The notes beneath the pieces are model-generated. The model made no database searches and was not told the DNA's origin. It was given only the letters and a program-made list of their open reading frames with translations. Below are positions 35,303 to 44,380 of a stretch of 62,628 nucleotides of DNA, one piece after another; within the stretch, counting starts at the first letter, position 1; the number at the start of each line of letters is the position of its first letter. The stretch is from assembly GCA_028280565.1 (NCBI GenBank), contig JANQLQ010000160.1:1-62628 (forward strand), written 5' to 3'. Made by a program: the position numbers and the translations under genes. The stretch is from Fulvivirga sp. (lineage in GTDB: Bacteria > Bacteroidota > Bacteroidia > Cytophagales > Cyclobacteriaceae).

Positions 35303-36142
35303 TCACTCTACCAAGTTTAAGAATGAATTGCCCAGGTGGCTGGCTACTATCTTTTTGTAGCGCACACTTTTCTTGTATTCTTTGGTGAGAAATTCATTCC
35401 ACAGGGGCTGCCAGTCAGAACCTTTCTGCATCATAAAACCTAGTTGTTCGACCGGTCCGACTAAAACCACGTCATGACGTTTTACGGGTAACCTTTTTTT
35501 GATCGACTTGAAAAACTCGATGAAATCGATAATTGTAAAAGTATTCGGGGTGGTAACGATCCTTTCCAATACTGCCTCTCCATTCGGTTGGTATTCAATG
35601 TTTACCATAGGATAGTATAATTCCACACTTCGATTTATAAATTCTTGCTGGGAGCTGCCTCGTACCACCACCGCCGTATACCCTTCGAATTTCAGCGTGA
35701 TCTCTGCCAAGGAGTTCAAGGAAGGAGCGGCCTTACCTGTTAAAAGCACCATGGGGTTGGCAAAGTAAGAAGGCGAAAATGCCAATTTCATTTTAGCTTG
35801 GTCCGTGATGTTAGCATTGGCAATCCCCAGCAGGTTGGGTGTATCGCAAATACGTTCTATTAAATGAGAAACTCCCTTTTTTGCAGGTGTGAAAGCAAGT
35901 TTTAGCGTTATGGAATACTCTTGCCGGATGTACTTGGTGAAATCTTCCAGGATATCAACGCATACCCCTTTTACCTCTTCGTCCTCATAATATATTAATC
36001 CTGGTGATTCATGATAGAGACAAGCCAATGTGCCGCTTCCGTTTGCTTTGACATTACTCCAGCTATCTCCCAAGTATTTTTGTCCATACATGGGGGTAAA
36101 AAGGGTAACAGAAAACACCACAACGGACAGGGCTGATCTCAC
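35303..36142 (-). CDS. Periplasmic substrate-binding protein (SBP family 3-like)
   Basis: 279 residues with a signal peptide (SALSVVVFSVTLFTPMYGQ). The two-lobe pattern of family 3 solute-binding proteins is seen: a GVCVDILEDFTKYI motif in lobe 1, AFSPSYFANPMVLL, and VVVRGSSQQEFI with a closing TIIDFIEFFKSI hinge. There are no ABC permease or ATPase genes nearby, so it may act as a sensor-like or orphan binding protein. It converges with the PurF-like gene, whose stop lies 13 nt away. Confidence 0.78.
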   Translation of the reverse strand: MRSALSVVVFSVTLFTPMYGQKYLGDSWSNVKANGSGTLACLYHESPGLIYYEDEEVKGVCVDILEDFTKYIRQEYSITLKLAFTPAKKGVSHLIERICDTPNLLGIANANITDQAKMKLAFSPSYFANPMVLLTGKAAPSLNSLAEITLKFEGYTAVVVRGSSQQEFINRSVELYYPMVNIEYQPNGEAVLERIVTTPNTFTIIDFIEFFKSIKKRLPVKRHDVVLVGPVEQLGFMMQKGSDWQPLWNEFLTKEYKKSVRYKKIVASHLGNSFLNLVE

Positions 36143-36326
36143 GTGCAGACTTTATTGTTTCTCCCTGTAAATAAGCACTTTAGCTCGTAAAAACAAAGAG
36201 ATAAATTATGTGTGAAAAGGTTTTCAAGAAAAGATTTTTACTGCCCGGTTCCGTGCTCCTGGTTATTGAATTATTGCATACCCGTATCGTACTATAAAGG
36301 AAAGCCGGGTAGCCTATTAACCAAAA

Positions 36327-37343
36327 TCAAGGTAGGTAAAAATCAAATACAGATTCATTCATACATTTGAAGTGTCCCTTGGGACATTTTTGATGGCCGA
36401 GCTTGGAGCAGGGCCTGCAATCCAAATTATTATTTTCGAAGATGCTGAACTTGGTGCGGTAAGGATACATTCCAAATGATGGGATGGTGTTGCCCCAGAT
36501 CGAGAAGATCTGTTTCTTGAAAGCGGCTCCTATGTGCATCAATCCCGTATCATGGGTGAACAAATGTGTGGCTTTTTTAATGATGGATGCGGATTGGTTA
36601 AGGTTATATTTTCCACAGGCATTATAGACCAAAGTTTTCTTATTAAGTTTTAACAACCCTTGTTCATAGGGTGCCGATTTCGTCGACTTTGCGAAGAACC
36701 TGGCAATTTCATCCCCCGTGGCCTTATCGCCCGGTCCACCTAAGAGTACCACGGGCTTGTTGATCCGGTCGCATAGCTCGATCATCCTTTTTAGAGGTAG
36801 TTTTTTCGTATTGTGCTGCGCGCCAATGGCATAAGCCACGAATTCATCCCGGTGTGTTTCGGGCAGCCAATCTAGGGGAACTTCATCTTTTCCCGGGATA
36901 AAATAATCCAGCCCCAAGGTATCCATTTTTACGCCCAGCGGCGCCACGGTATCCATGTACCGGTCTACAATGTGCCGGTTGGGCAGTTTGTTGATCTTTA
37001 GGTTCACTATAAGCCACTTCTCGAAATTGAGCTTGTCAAAGGCATAACTTTTTACCCCTAGCCGTGCCTTGATGATCGCAGTACGAAGGTTTTTATGCAG
37101 ATCAATGACATAATCAAACCCCTCTGCTTTTAAATCACGTATAACATCACTAAGGGCTCTATCAAGTGTGTGAACCTTATCAATGTAGGGATTATGTTCA
37201 ACGATCTCTTTATATTGAGGCTTGGTGCAATAATGGATCTCCGCCTTATCCAATTGAGTCTTTAAAGTTCGTACCACCGGTGTGGTCAGTACAATATCCC
37301 CGATGGACGAAAACCGAAGGACCAAGATCTTTTGTGAAGTCAT
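36327..37343 (-). CDS. Glycosyltransferase family 9 (heptosyltransferase-like)
   Basis: 338 residues. The GT9 pattern starts with ILVLRFSSIGDIVLTTPVVR, followed by DYVIDLHKNLRT, an inter-domain hinge, VVLLGGPGDK and the donor-site motif HDTGLMHIGAA, with FSIWGNTIPSFGMYPY after it. These enzymes transfer heptose or other sugars onto the lipopolysaccharide core at the inner face of the cytoplasmic membrane. The acceptor cannot be inferred. It ends with a cysteine-rich CRPCSKLGHQKCPKGHFKC segment often seen in Bacteroidota members. Single gene. Confidence 0.9.
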   Translation of the reverse strand: MTSQKILVLRFSSIGDIVLTTPVVRTLKTQLDKAEIHYCTKPQYKEIVEHNPYIDKVHTLDRALSDVIRDLKAEGFDYVIDLHKNLRTAIIKARLGVKSYAFDKLNFEKWLIVNLKINKLPNRHIVDRYMDTVAPLGVKMDTLGLDYFIPGKDEVPLDWLPETHRDEFVAYAIGAQHNTKKLPLKRMIELCDRINKPVVLLGGPGDKATGDEIARFFAKSTKSAPYEQGLLKLNKKTLVYNACGKYNLNQSASIIKKATHLFTHDTGLMHIGAAFKKQIFSIWGNTIPSFGMYPYRTKFSIFENNNLDCRPCSKLGHQKCPKGHFKCMNESVFDFYLP

Positions 37344-37482
37344 AAAAAATTGGTTAAATTCCTTTTATCCACGGGGCAAAGGTTATTGCACATAAGTATC
37401 GATCCTTTTAAATTCAAGGTACAAGATCGTTATTTGTGTAAATTTATAAAAACGAAACTATTTACCGATTAACCCTATTAAA

Positions 37483-37890
37483 ATGAACTATTGGCTGATG
37501 AAAACGGAACCGGGAAACTATTCCTGGGATGACTTGGTAAAAGACAAGCGTACACATTGGGACGGTGTCAGGAATTACCAGGCGCGAAATAATATGAAAG
37601 CTATGAAAACAGGTGACCTGGCCCTCTACTATCATAGCGTCCATGAAAAATCCGTCATAGGACTCGCCAAGATCATTAAGGAGTATTACCAAGATCCCAC
37701 TACAGACGATGAAAGATGGGTAGTGGTAGATATCGAACCCGTAGAGCAGTTCAAACACCCGGTTACCTTGGAACAGGTTAAATCCGATGAGCGGCTGGCG
37801 AATATGGTATTGGTGAATAATTCCCGCCTTTCCGTACAACCAGTCAAGAAAGAGGAATTTGATATCATCGTAGGTATGGGGCAAGGCTAA
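37483..37890 (+). CDS. EVE domain-containing protein
   Basis: 135 residues, almost all EVE domain: NYWLMKTEPGNYSWDDL at the start, WDGVRNYQARNNMKAMKTGD, ALYYHSVHEKSVIGLAKI and the end VNNSRLSVQPVKKEEF. EVE domains are PUA-like folds that read modified bases; bacterial stand-alone members are thought to bind modified DNA or RNA. The stop overlaps the start of the next gene by one base, which is an odd pairing with a secreted protein. Confidence 0.93.
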   Translation: MNYWLMKTEPGNYSWDDLVKDKRTHWDGVRNYQARNNMKAMKTGDLALYYHSVHEKSVIGLAKIIKEYYQDPTTDDERWVVVDIEPVEQFKHPVTLEQVKSDERLANMVLVNNSRLSVQPVKKEEFDIIVGMGQG

Positions 37891-39455
37891 TGAAAGGTTT
37901 TCTTCTTATAGCGCTTATGGTTTACGGCTTGCAGGGTTTAGCCCAGCCCAGCCAGCCAAAACGGTATGAACTCGAGAAGGAAAATACCGATGATTATTTC
38001 ACCGTTCTCCCTTCCGGAAAAGAGGGTGTGGTCATTCTTCGTGACACAGACGAATACAGGAAAGGTGAGGGAGACGTGTGGCACCTCGTATCGCTGGATA
38101 CAGACCTGCAAGAAAGATGGAACAAGGAAATAACACTTGACGTCAAGTTCAATATCAAGGCGTATGACGTTAGGGATAACCACATTTACCTGCTATTCAG
38201 GGAAGGTGAGTATGCCAAAAGTAACTACCAGCTTATCCGGGTAGGAGTATTTGACGGTGAAGTTGAGCGATTTAATATCTCCAATGAAATAGAACTTGAG
38301 CTGAGCCGGCTTACCCTTGTGGATGATAAATTGATCTTGGGCGGCTATGTGCGTTACAGTCCTACACTGATGTCTTACAAATTAGGAGAAGATAAACTGG
38401 AGGTGGTGCCCGGTTTTTTCAAAGATAGAAGTGATATTGTAGACCTGCGCGCCAATGATAATAACACCTTCAACGTGATCACCCTGGAGAAGGACTATGC
38501 CGGGGTATTTTTACGGCTCCGAATGTATAGCTACAGTGCCGATATTCTTTTTGAACGTGAGGTGCGTATGCCCGATCAAAAACGTGTGCTAAGCGCGAAA
38601 TCCACAGGCTTTGTGAACGGCAATATTTCTTTGGCCGGTACCTATGGGGCTTCTAAGTCGAACTACTCCCAAGGGGTCTATTTCGTCGTGGTGAAGCCAG
38701 AAGGCCAGGATAACATTATCAAATACCATCCTTTCTCTGGGTTTGAACGTTTTTTTGATTACATGCGGCCTACACGCGCCAATCGCGTCAAAGAAAAGGC
38801 GAAGAGGCGGGCTGGCGCAGGTAAGGACTATAAGTTCTCCTCTAGGCTACTGCTCAACCAACTGCAGCCCTCTTCGAACGGCTACTTGCTCACAGCAGAA
38901 GTGTATCATCCCAGGTTCGATTATTCTAACCGGCCCATGATCAACAATTTTTACGGGATGCCTTATACGATGAATAATTTTGCTTTTGATAACCGGGCTA
39001 GTTCGCGCTACATCAAACAACCCAACAGCTTGGTGAACCTCGAAAATGCCAATGGGTTTGAGTATCACCAATCCGTGGTGATCGAACTAAACCGAAAAGG
39101 TGGGCTAGAATGGGACAACAGCTTTTCTATTGAGGATATTGAAACGTTATCATTGGAGCAGGTAGTGCATCTCGGAGAATCTGGGAATAAGATCAATATG
39201 GTTTACTTACATGAAGAACAGGTGAGGTATAAGATCATAAAACAAAATGAAGATATTGAAGAAGGTGAGCAAGAGCTTTCTCTGCGCTATGAAACGGATA
39301 AAATAAAACATACCTATGACGGCATGGGGGGTGCAATACATTGGTACGACGAGGTATTTTTGATTTGGGGCTACCAGCGGGTAGAACACCAAGGAGGGCA
39401 TGATGTAGAGCCTAAGAGAAATGTTTTATTTATAAACAAGCTAGTATTTGAGTAA
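37890..39455 (+). CDS. Secreted protein of unknown function, tandem paralogue 1
   Basis: 521 residues with a signal peptide (LLIALMVYGLQGLAQ). The rest is beta-rich with repeated strand-turn patterns (ITLDVKFNIKAYDVRDNHIY, DIVDLRANDNNTFNVI), possibly a propeller-like fold, but no family was recognised. It shares a layout with the next gene: FKDRSDI..., a basic segment (RVKEKAKRR) near residue 300, and an ending NVLFINKLVFE. It starts on the EVE stop (one-base overlap) and runs 8 bp into the next gene. Confidence 0.75.
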   Translation: MKGFLLIALMVYGLQGLAQPSQPKRYELEKENTDDYFTVLPSGKEGVVILRDTDEYRKGEGDVWHLVSLDTDLQERWNKEITLDVKFNIKAYDVRDNHIYLLFREGEYAKSNYQLIRVGVFDGEVERFNISNEIELELSRLTLVDDKLILGGYVRYSPTLMSYKLGEDKLEVVPGFFKDRSDIVDLRANDNNTFNVITLEKDYAGVFLRLRMYSYSADILFEREVRMPDQKRVLSAKSTGFVNGNISLAGTYGASKSNYSQGVYFVVVKPEGQDNIIKYHPFSGFERFFDYMRPTRANRVKEKAKRRAGAGKDYKFSSRLLLNQLQPSSNGYLLTAEVYHPRFDYSNRPMINNFYGMPYTMNNFAFDNRASSRYIKQPNSLVNLENANGFEYHQSVVIELNRKGGLEWDNSFSIEDIETLSLEQVVHLGESGNKINMVYLHEEQVRYKIIKQNEDIEEGEQELSLRYETDKIKHTYDGMGGAIHWYDEVFLIWGYQRVEHQGGHDVEPKRNVLFINKLVFE

Positions 39456-40971
39456 GTCGATATACGTAATCATAGGGATTTTATGCGTTCCTTTTTTTTC
39501 ATGGAGTCAAATTTCACAACCTGCCAGGGTAGAGATCCCTTTGGCCCGTGAGGATGACAGCTATATCGTGATCCCAGCCGCTAAAGATGGCCTGTTTCTT
39601 TTTAAAGAACTCGAGAGGGATAATGAAGGGAACAAAGTGATCCAAGTAATGCGTTTGGATGATTCATTTGATGTACAGTGGGTTAGAACACAGGCCATTG
39701 GCACCAGTTATGAATATATCGATCATTACTTTAAAGACGGTAGGGCCTATCTACTTTTTAATAATTTCAGTGCGAAAGATCGGAACCTGGCGCTGGTGAC
39801 CTTTGACCTCTTGGGGAATATCCAAAACCTGCCCATACGCAACTTTATCCCCTTCACTTATTTTGATTTTAACGCCACGGGAGAGGCCATTTTGATCGGC
39901 GGTTATTTCAATTACCGTCCCGTGGTCATCTTTTATAATTTCGAAGAGCGAATACCCCGGATATTACCCGGGCTTTTTAATGACCGGTCTACGATCATAG
40001 AATTGAGGATCAATGACAACGGCACATTTGATGTGCTCCTTACCGGGCGTACGCTGGATAAAAAGAACACCATTTTTATCAACACCTTTGACATGACCGG
40101 TAATATGGTGAAAAAGATCACCTTAGATACTGACCGGTTCCACAACCTATTGTTTGGACGGTCCCAGCTTATGGAAGGCAATGCCCAGATCGTAGCAGGG
40201 GTATATGGCCGGTTTAATTCAGAGTATTCCAGGGGTCTTTTCGTCGCTAATGTGAACCAGTTTGGTGAGCAAAAAATGAAATTTTACAATTATGCCGAGT
40301 TAAAGAACTTTTTTAGCTACATGAAAGCCCGGAGGGAGAAGCGTGTGCGCGATCGTATAGAGCGCCGAAAGATCAAAGGAAAAAAGATCAAGTTCAACTA
40401 CCGGGTACTTGTCCATAACCTGGTCGAATCCGGAGATCAATATATCCTTTTGGGAGAAGCTTTTTATCCAAAGTATCGCAACGTTTCAGGGTCTTCATCG
40501 GGGAGTTTTTTTAACCCTGTCTGGACCGTAAACCGCGGGTTATTTTCTAACAGCTTGGTTTTTGACGGGTACCGGTATACCCATGCAGTGGTTATGGGAT
40601 TTGATAAAAGCGGCAACTTGCTATGGGACAATAGTTTTGAGATCAATGACGTGCTCTCTTTTGAGCTAGAGCAGTTTGTTCATGCTGCTACCAGCGGGAG
40701 CAATGTGGCGCTTTTATATGTTTTTGATAACCAAATACGCTCTAAGATCATTCATGGTGATGAGGTTTTGGAAGGAAAAGAGTTACTGGATATCAAGCTT
40801 AAATATGATACAGACCAGGTAACAGGAGATGCCACAAACGTGCTAGGGCTGGAAAAGTGGTATGACAACGTATTTTTTACCTATGGCACCCAATTAGTGA
40901 AAAATGTACAGGTGCGAGGAGTGGAGGTAGAGCGAAATGTTTTTTTTATCAACAAGGTGGTTTATGAGTAA
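39448..40971 (+). CDS. Secreted protein of unknown function, tandem paralogue 2
   Basis: 507 residues from TTG 39448, inside the last codons of paralogue 1; no ATG exists before the signal peptide (IYVIIGILCVPFFSWSQ). It parallels its neighbour: FNDRSTIIELRINDNGTFDV, the basic stretch RRKIKGKKIKFNYRVL and a terminal NVFFINKVVYE. The function is unknown. Both are probably periplasmic or surface proteins derived from one duplication. Confidence 0.75.
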   Translation: MSKSIYVIIGILCVPFFSWSQISQPARVEIPLAREDDSYIVIPAAKDGLFLFKELERDNEGNKVIQVMRLDDSFDVQWVRTQAIGTSYEYIDHYFKDGRAYLLFNNFSAKDRNLALVTFDLLGNIQNLPIRNFIPFTYFDFNATGEAILIGGYFNYRPVVIFYNFEERIPRILPGLFNDRSTIIELRINDNGTFDVLLTGRTLDKKNTIFINTFDMTGNMVKKITLDTDRFHNLLFGRSQLMEGNAQIVAGVYGRFNSEYSRGLFVANVNQFGEQKMKFYNYAELKNFFSYMKARREKRVRDRIERRKIKGKKIKFNYRVLVHNLVESGDQYILLGEAFYPKYRNVSGSSSGSFFNPVWTVNRGLFSNSLVFDGYRYTHAVVMGFDKSGNLLWDNSFEINDVLSFELEQFVHAATSGSNVALLYVFDNQIRSKIIHGDEVLEGKELLDIKLKYDTDQVTGDATNVLGLEKWYDNVFFTYGTQLVKNVQVRGVEVERNVFFINKVVYE

Positions 40972-41008
40972 GGTAGCCTGTTGGTTCCTCCATGCCAGCC
41001 CATCGGTG

Positions 41009-41593
41009 TTACTTCCTGTATTGGTTAGCACGAATGTTTTTAGCCGCTAAGGCCGCGGTCTCTGTTACTCGTTTCTTACGTGTTGCGGGTCTCTTGGCCG
41101 TTATGATCCATTCCAAGATGCCTCTTTTCACGGAACGTGGAAAGTTTTCAAAATTCTCTTGCGAAGAGGGGTAGGACTCGAAGGCCACTTTGAGATCTAA
41201 AGGCAGTTCTAAATTTTCAATGGCATCCAGCGCCGTCCAAGTACCGGTTTCTTTTGCCAATTGGACCATGGCCAACCCAGGGGCAGCCATAAGCCCCTCT
41301 TTCATCAATCGAGCGATCTTGTCTTTGTTGACCTTACTCCAATTGCTTTTCGGGTTTCTCTTGGCAAAGAACTGGTAGTAACTTTCGTCATCGCGTTTGT
41401 TGGGCTTGCTATCGATCCAGCCATAACACAGGGCTTCGTCCACCGCCGCATCATAATATACACTGGGGGTATTACTGCTTTTTTTGTAAATGACCAACCA
41501 CACACTTTTTTCTGTATCGTGGTTTTCTGCCAGCCATTTCCTCCAGTTTGCCCTGTCCCGGGCGTAAAAAGCCTTTACCCCCTCTTTTTCCAT
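41009..41593 (-). CDS. YdeI/OmpD-associated family protein
   Basis: 194 residues. Typical pieces are WRKWLAENHDTEKSVWLVIY, YDAAVDEALCYGWIDSKPNK, QFFAKRNPKSNWSKVNK and a C-terminal helix pair ending with a basic tail. The family is widespread and linked to stress or cationic-peptide tolerance in a few species, but the mechanism is not known. Cytoplasmic. It converges with the secreted paralogue pair. A 144-codon frame on the opposite strand is a shadow. Confidence 0.85.
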   Translation of the reverse strand: MEKEGVKAFYARDRANWRKWLAENHDTEKSVWLVIYKKSSNTPSVYYDAAVDEALCYGWIDSKPNKRDDESYYQFFAKRNPKSNWSKVNKDKIARLMKEGLMAAPGLAMVQLAKETGTWTALDAIENLELPLDLKVAFESYPSSQENFENFPRSVKRGILEWIITAKRPATRKKRVTETAALAAKNIRANQYRK

Positions 41594-41733
41594 ACGGTCA
41601 AAATCAGCATTTCCATTAATTTTTACAAGTCATCCGGTGAATTCAACAGTTCGGTAACTCAATTTTTCCTATCCCGCCTGGGCGATCGATATTAGCATTG
41701 TCAATAAGCATTAACCAAAAACAAAAAAGAATT

Positions 41734-42150
41734 ATGAAAAAGTTAACCATTATCATCGGATTATTAGTAGCTGCCCAGGTCGTATTTTCTCAAAATAAAG
41801 TGGATCTTACCTTAGAGGTGGAAGGTATCCTAGAAAACACCGGGCTTTTGAAGGTGAATGTTTTCAATTCAAAGGATACCTACCTCAAAGAATCAGTCCA
41901 GTCCGTAAGTTTTGACTTAGAGGCTGTTGAAGGAAGCCAATTTGTGCTGGAAGGGTTGCCTAAGGGAGAATACGCGGTTTCGGTATTACATGACGAGAAT
42001 AAGAACGGTGAACTGGACTTTGGAGCTATGGGCCCTGTGGAAGGATACGGGTTTTCCAATAATCCCCCGGCCACCTATGGTCCTGCGGCCTACGAAGATG
42101 CCAAATTGCAGGTAGAGAGTGACATGGTCTTGACCATAAAATTGAACTAA
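41734..42150 (+). CDS. DUF2141 domain-containing exported protein
   Basis: 138 residues from ATG 41734 (MKKLTIIIGLLVAAQVVFSQ, a signal peptide). The body has the DUF2141 pattern (LLKVNVFNSKDTYLKES, GEYAVSVLHDENKNGELDF, then YGFSNNPPATYGPAAYEDAK), a small beta-sandwich of unknown role. The DENKNGELD loop could bind calcium. The stop overlaps the next gene by one base. Confidence 0.9.
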   Translation: MKKLTIIIGLLVAAQVVFSQNKVDLTLEVEGILENTGLLKVNVFNSKDTYLKESVQSVSFDLEAVEGSQFVLEGLPKGEYAVSVLHDENKNGELDFGAMGPVEGYGFSNNPPATYGPAAYEDAKLQVESDMVLTIKLN

Positions 42151-42824
42151 TGCAGTGGATCGTAAAAATTTCATTGGTCCTTCATGTGGTAGCCGGGGTG
42201 ACAGCACTATTTGTCGCCCCTGTTGCTATGGCATTAAAAAAGGGAGGCCAAGGGCATCGCAACTGGGGTTTAATTTTCTTCTGGGCCATGACGGTGATCT
42301 TCATTACAGCCCTATTTCTTTCTACCGTGCAATGGTCCCCGTTTTTATTGATGATCGCGGTGTTTAGCTATTATTCTGTTTTAAGCGGCTATCGCTGGAA
42401 ATTTTTAAAGAATTTGCACCGAGGCCAGTCCGTGAAATGGTATGATTGGGGGGCACTGGTCTTGAATGTTACTTTTAACCTGTCATTTATTACCTGGGGG
42501 TTTTTCCTCGCGGTAAAAAGTGATGCTTTAGGGGTCGCTTTTTTAGCTATGGGGTTTGGCCTTTTTGGGGTATTTCTTTCTGTAGATAACCTGTTGCTTT
42601 TTCTAAAGCCACATGCCCCCCAGGCTTGGCTGTACCAGCACCTGGGAGGAATGGTGGGAGGGTTTATTGCTACCGTAACGGCCTTTTCCAGCCAATTTAT
42701 GAATTTTATTCCCGAATGGCTGCAATGGAGCTGGCCTTCTGCCATTGGTATACCGTTGATCTTTTATTGGAGCGCCAGCTACCGCAGGAAATCCAAGTCC
42801 TCCAAAACCGTTGCGAGCCAGTAG
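42150..42824 (+). CDS. Polytopic membrane protein, unknown function
   Basis: 224 residues with about seven hydrophobic helices. It starts MQWIVKISLVLHVVAGVTAL and has GHRNWGLIFFWAMTVIFITA, resembling DUF2306-type integral membrane proteins of Bacteroidota. A histidine in the first helix and another in QHLGGMVGGFIA could be metal or haem ligands (inference). It is coupled to DUF2141 by a one-base overlap (TAATG). Confidence 0.72.
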   Translation: MQWIVKISLVLHVVAGVTALFVAPVAMALKKGGQGHRNWGLIFFWAMTVIFITALFLSTVQWSPFLLMIAVFSYYSVLSGYRWKFLKNLHRGQSVKWYDWGALVLNVTFNLSFITWGFFLAVKSDALGVAFLAMGFGLFGVFLSVDNLLLFLKPHAPQAWLYQHLGGMVGGFIATVTAFSSQFMNFIPEWLQWSWPSAIGIPLIFYWSASYRRKSKSSKTVASQ

Positions 42825-42881
42825 CATGGGATATTTTTTCTTTTGTAGTGAATATTTAACAAATTCGAGCCTAGTTACTAA

Positions 42882-43946
42882 GTGTACACGTTAAACTTGT
42901 TATTTATCAAATCGCCTAAGTCATCCACACTTTCCAAAAGGTCACGTTGGCTTTATGAGCTAAAAAGCATCTTTATTTTAGCGCTAATAGGGGTGCCGTT
43001 CAGCTTGATCACCTGCCCGGACTGTTGGTGGGATAATACTCATCATTTAAAATATGCCATACTGGTATCATCGTCTTTTTGGATCGTGTTGGCGAAAGGA
43101 AATAGCTTTGTAAACCACTTGTTAGGTCTCTATATTGAATGGCTGAAAGAACCCGTAAAACGCCTGATAGCCAGTCTTTTCGCTCATTCTGTATTTACTG
43201 TAGTGGCAGTGATACTGCTTGTTAAGGTGCTGGGCGCCCTCCTAGGGATACAGATGGGCAGTATTTCATTCACCATACTTCTATCTTTAGGCATCTCGCT
43301 AGTGGCCACCCTCATCGGTAACAGCCGCACATTCTTGCTCTCCTGGAGAGCCTTGGCCATAGAAAGTGAAAAAATAAAAAAGGAAGCTATTGTAGCAAAA
43401 TATGAGTCCTTAAAGAATCAAGTTAACCCCCATTTCCTTTTCAATAGCCTGAATACGCTCACAAATTTGGTCTATGAAGATGCGGACCTGTCGGCTAAGT
43501 TCATCAAAAAATTATCAGAGGTGTACCGGTATGTTCTCGAAACACGAGAAAAAGAAGTGGTACCGATGGATGAGGAGTTGCGGTTTGTGCGGTCTTACAT
43601 TTTTCTTCAACAGATCCGTCATGAAGATAGCTTGGTTTTCAAGCTAGACGAAGAGATCAATAAAAAAGCCGGGGTCATCCCGCTAGGGATACAAATGCTG
43701 GTAGAAAATGCCATTAAACATAATGTGATCTCAGCCGATGCCCCCTTGACGATCCGTATATTCCAACAGGAAGACCTGCTGGTGGTAGAAAACACCCTGA
43801 AGAAGAAAAATATCCTGGCCGAAGAGTCATCAGGGGTAGGGCTGGAAAATATAAGATCAAGATATAGCCTGCTCTCGGAAGTAGCCGTAGAGGTAATCGA
43901 GGAGAACGATCTGTTCATAGTAAAGCTGCCATTGCTCAAACTTTAA
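42882..43946 (+). CDS. LytS-type sensor histidine kinase
   Basis: 354 residues from GTG 42882. An N-terminal membrane region of about four helices (residues 28-155) is followed by a coiled coil and the His_kinase (LytS/YehU) domain, with phosphoacceptor His184 in NQVNPHFLFNSLNTL. A HATPase part (IPLGIQMLVENAIKHNV, SGVGLENIRSRYSLL) follows. It pairs with the LytTR regulator 434 bp downstream, a standard Bacteroidota two-component set. The ligand is unknown. Confidence 0.9.
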   Translation: MYTLNLLFIKSPKSSTLSKRSRWLYELKSIFILALIGVPFSLITCPDCWWDNTHHLKYAILVSSSFWIVLAKGNSFVNHLLGLYIEWLKEPVKRLIASLFAHSVFTVVAVILLVKVLGALLGIQMGSISFTILLSLGISLVATLIGNSRTFLLSWRALAIESEKIKKEAIVAKYESLKNQVNPHFLFNSLNTLTNLVYEDADLSAKFIKKLSEVYRYVLETREKEVVPMDEELRFVRSYIFLQQIRHEDSLVFKLDEEINKKAGVIPLGIQMLVENAIKHNVISADAPLTIRIFQQEDLLVVENTLKKKNILAEESSGVGLENIRSRYSLLSEVAVEVIEENDLFIVKLPLLKL

Positions 43947-43950
43947 AGAC

Positions 43951-44138
43951 CTAAGTAGTAAGCTAAACCAAGCATAATGGTTAAACTATTTTCCCGGTCT
44001 CATTCTAAAAGTCGGCAGTCGGTAAAAGGCAATCGGCAATCGTCAAAATACTGCGCTGCCTACAGATCGAGCGCTTCCCAACACGGCAAACGTAGTTCAT
44101 TATGTATGCTCTACGTCAATTCAAACTTAACAGTCCTA
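43951..44138 (+). repeat. R2 repeat, diverged complete copy
   Basis: It follows the R2 order: CTAAGTAGTAAGCTAAAC, AACTATTTTCCCGGTCTCAT, AAAGTCGGCAGTCGGTAAAA, GGCAATCGGCAATCG and a decayed right end (CGTCAATTCAAACTTAACAG). It sits in the 434-bp gap between the LytS and LytR genes. The rest of the gap (44139-44380) shows no recognised feature. Confidence 0.55.
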
Positions 44139-44380
44139 ATTTGCCAGGTCAAGAGACTGGATTAAATATTAAAACCAGGAAAACAGTGGTGTATGGAAAA
44201 CTTAGCTAAGGAGTGAACTTGATGGATTGAATGATTTGAAGATTAATGATTGTTGAAGTCGAGATGGGTGAGTTAAAACATTACACCTCCCCAATTTCCG
44301 ATTTCATATTTTCTAACAAGGATTAGCGAACTTTATCACCAGGCCTAAATTTGACAAAGTATGGCCACTATACAAAAATT

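Noticed and set aside
37462-37884. 140-residue minus-strand frame
   Set aside because: It covers the EVE gene in antisense.
41261-41695. 144-residue plus-strand frame
   Set aside because: It is opposite the YdeI-like gene and has no family pattern.
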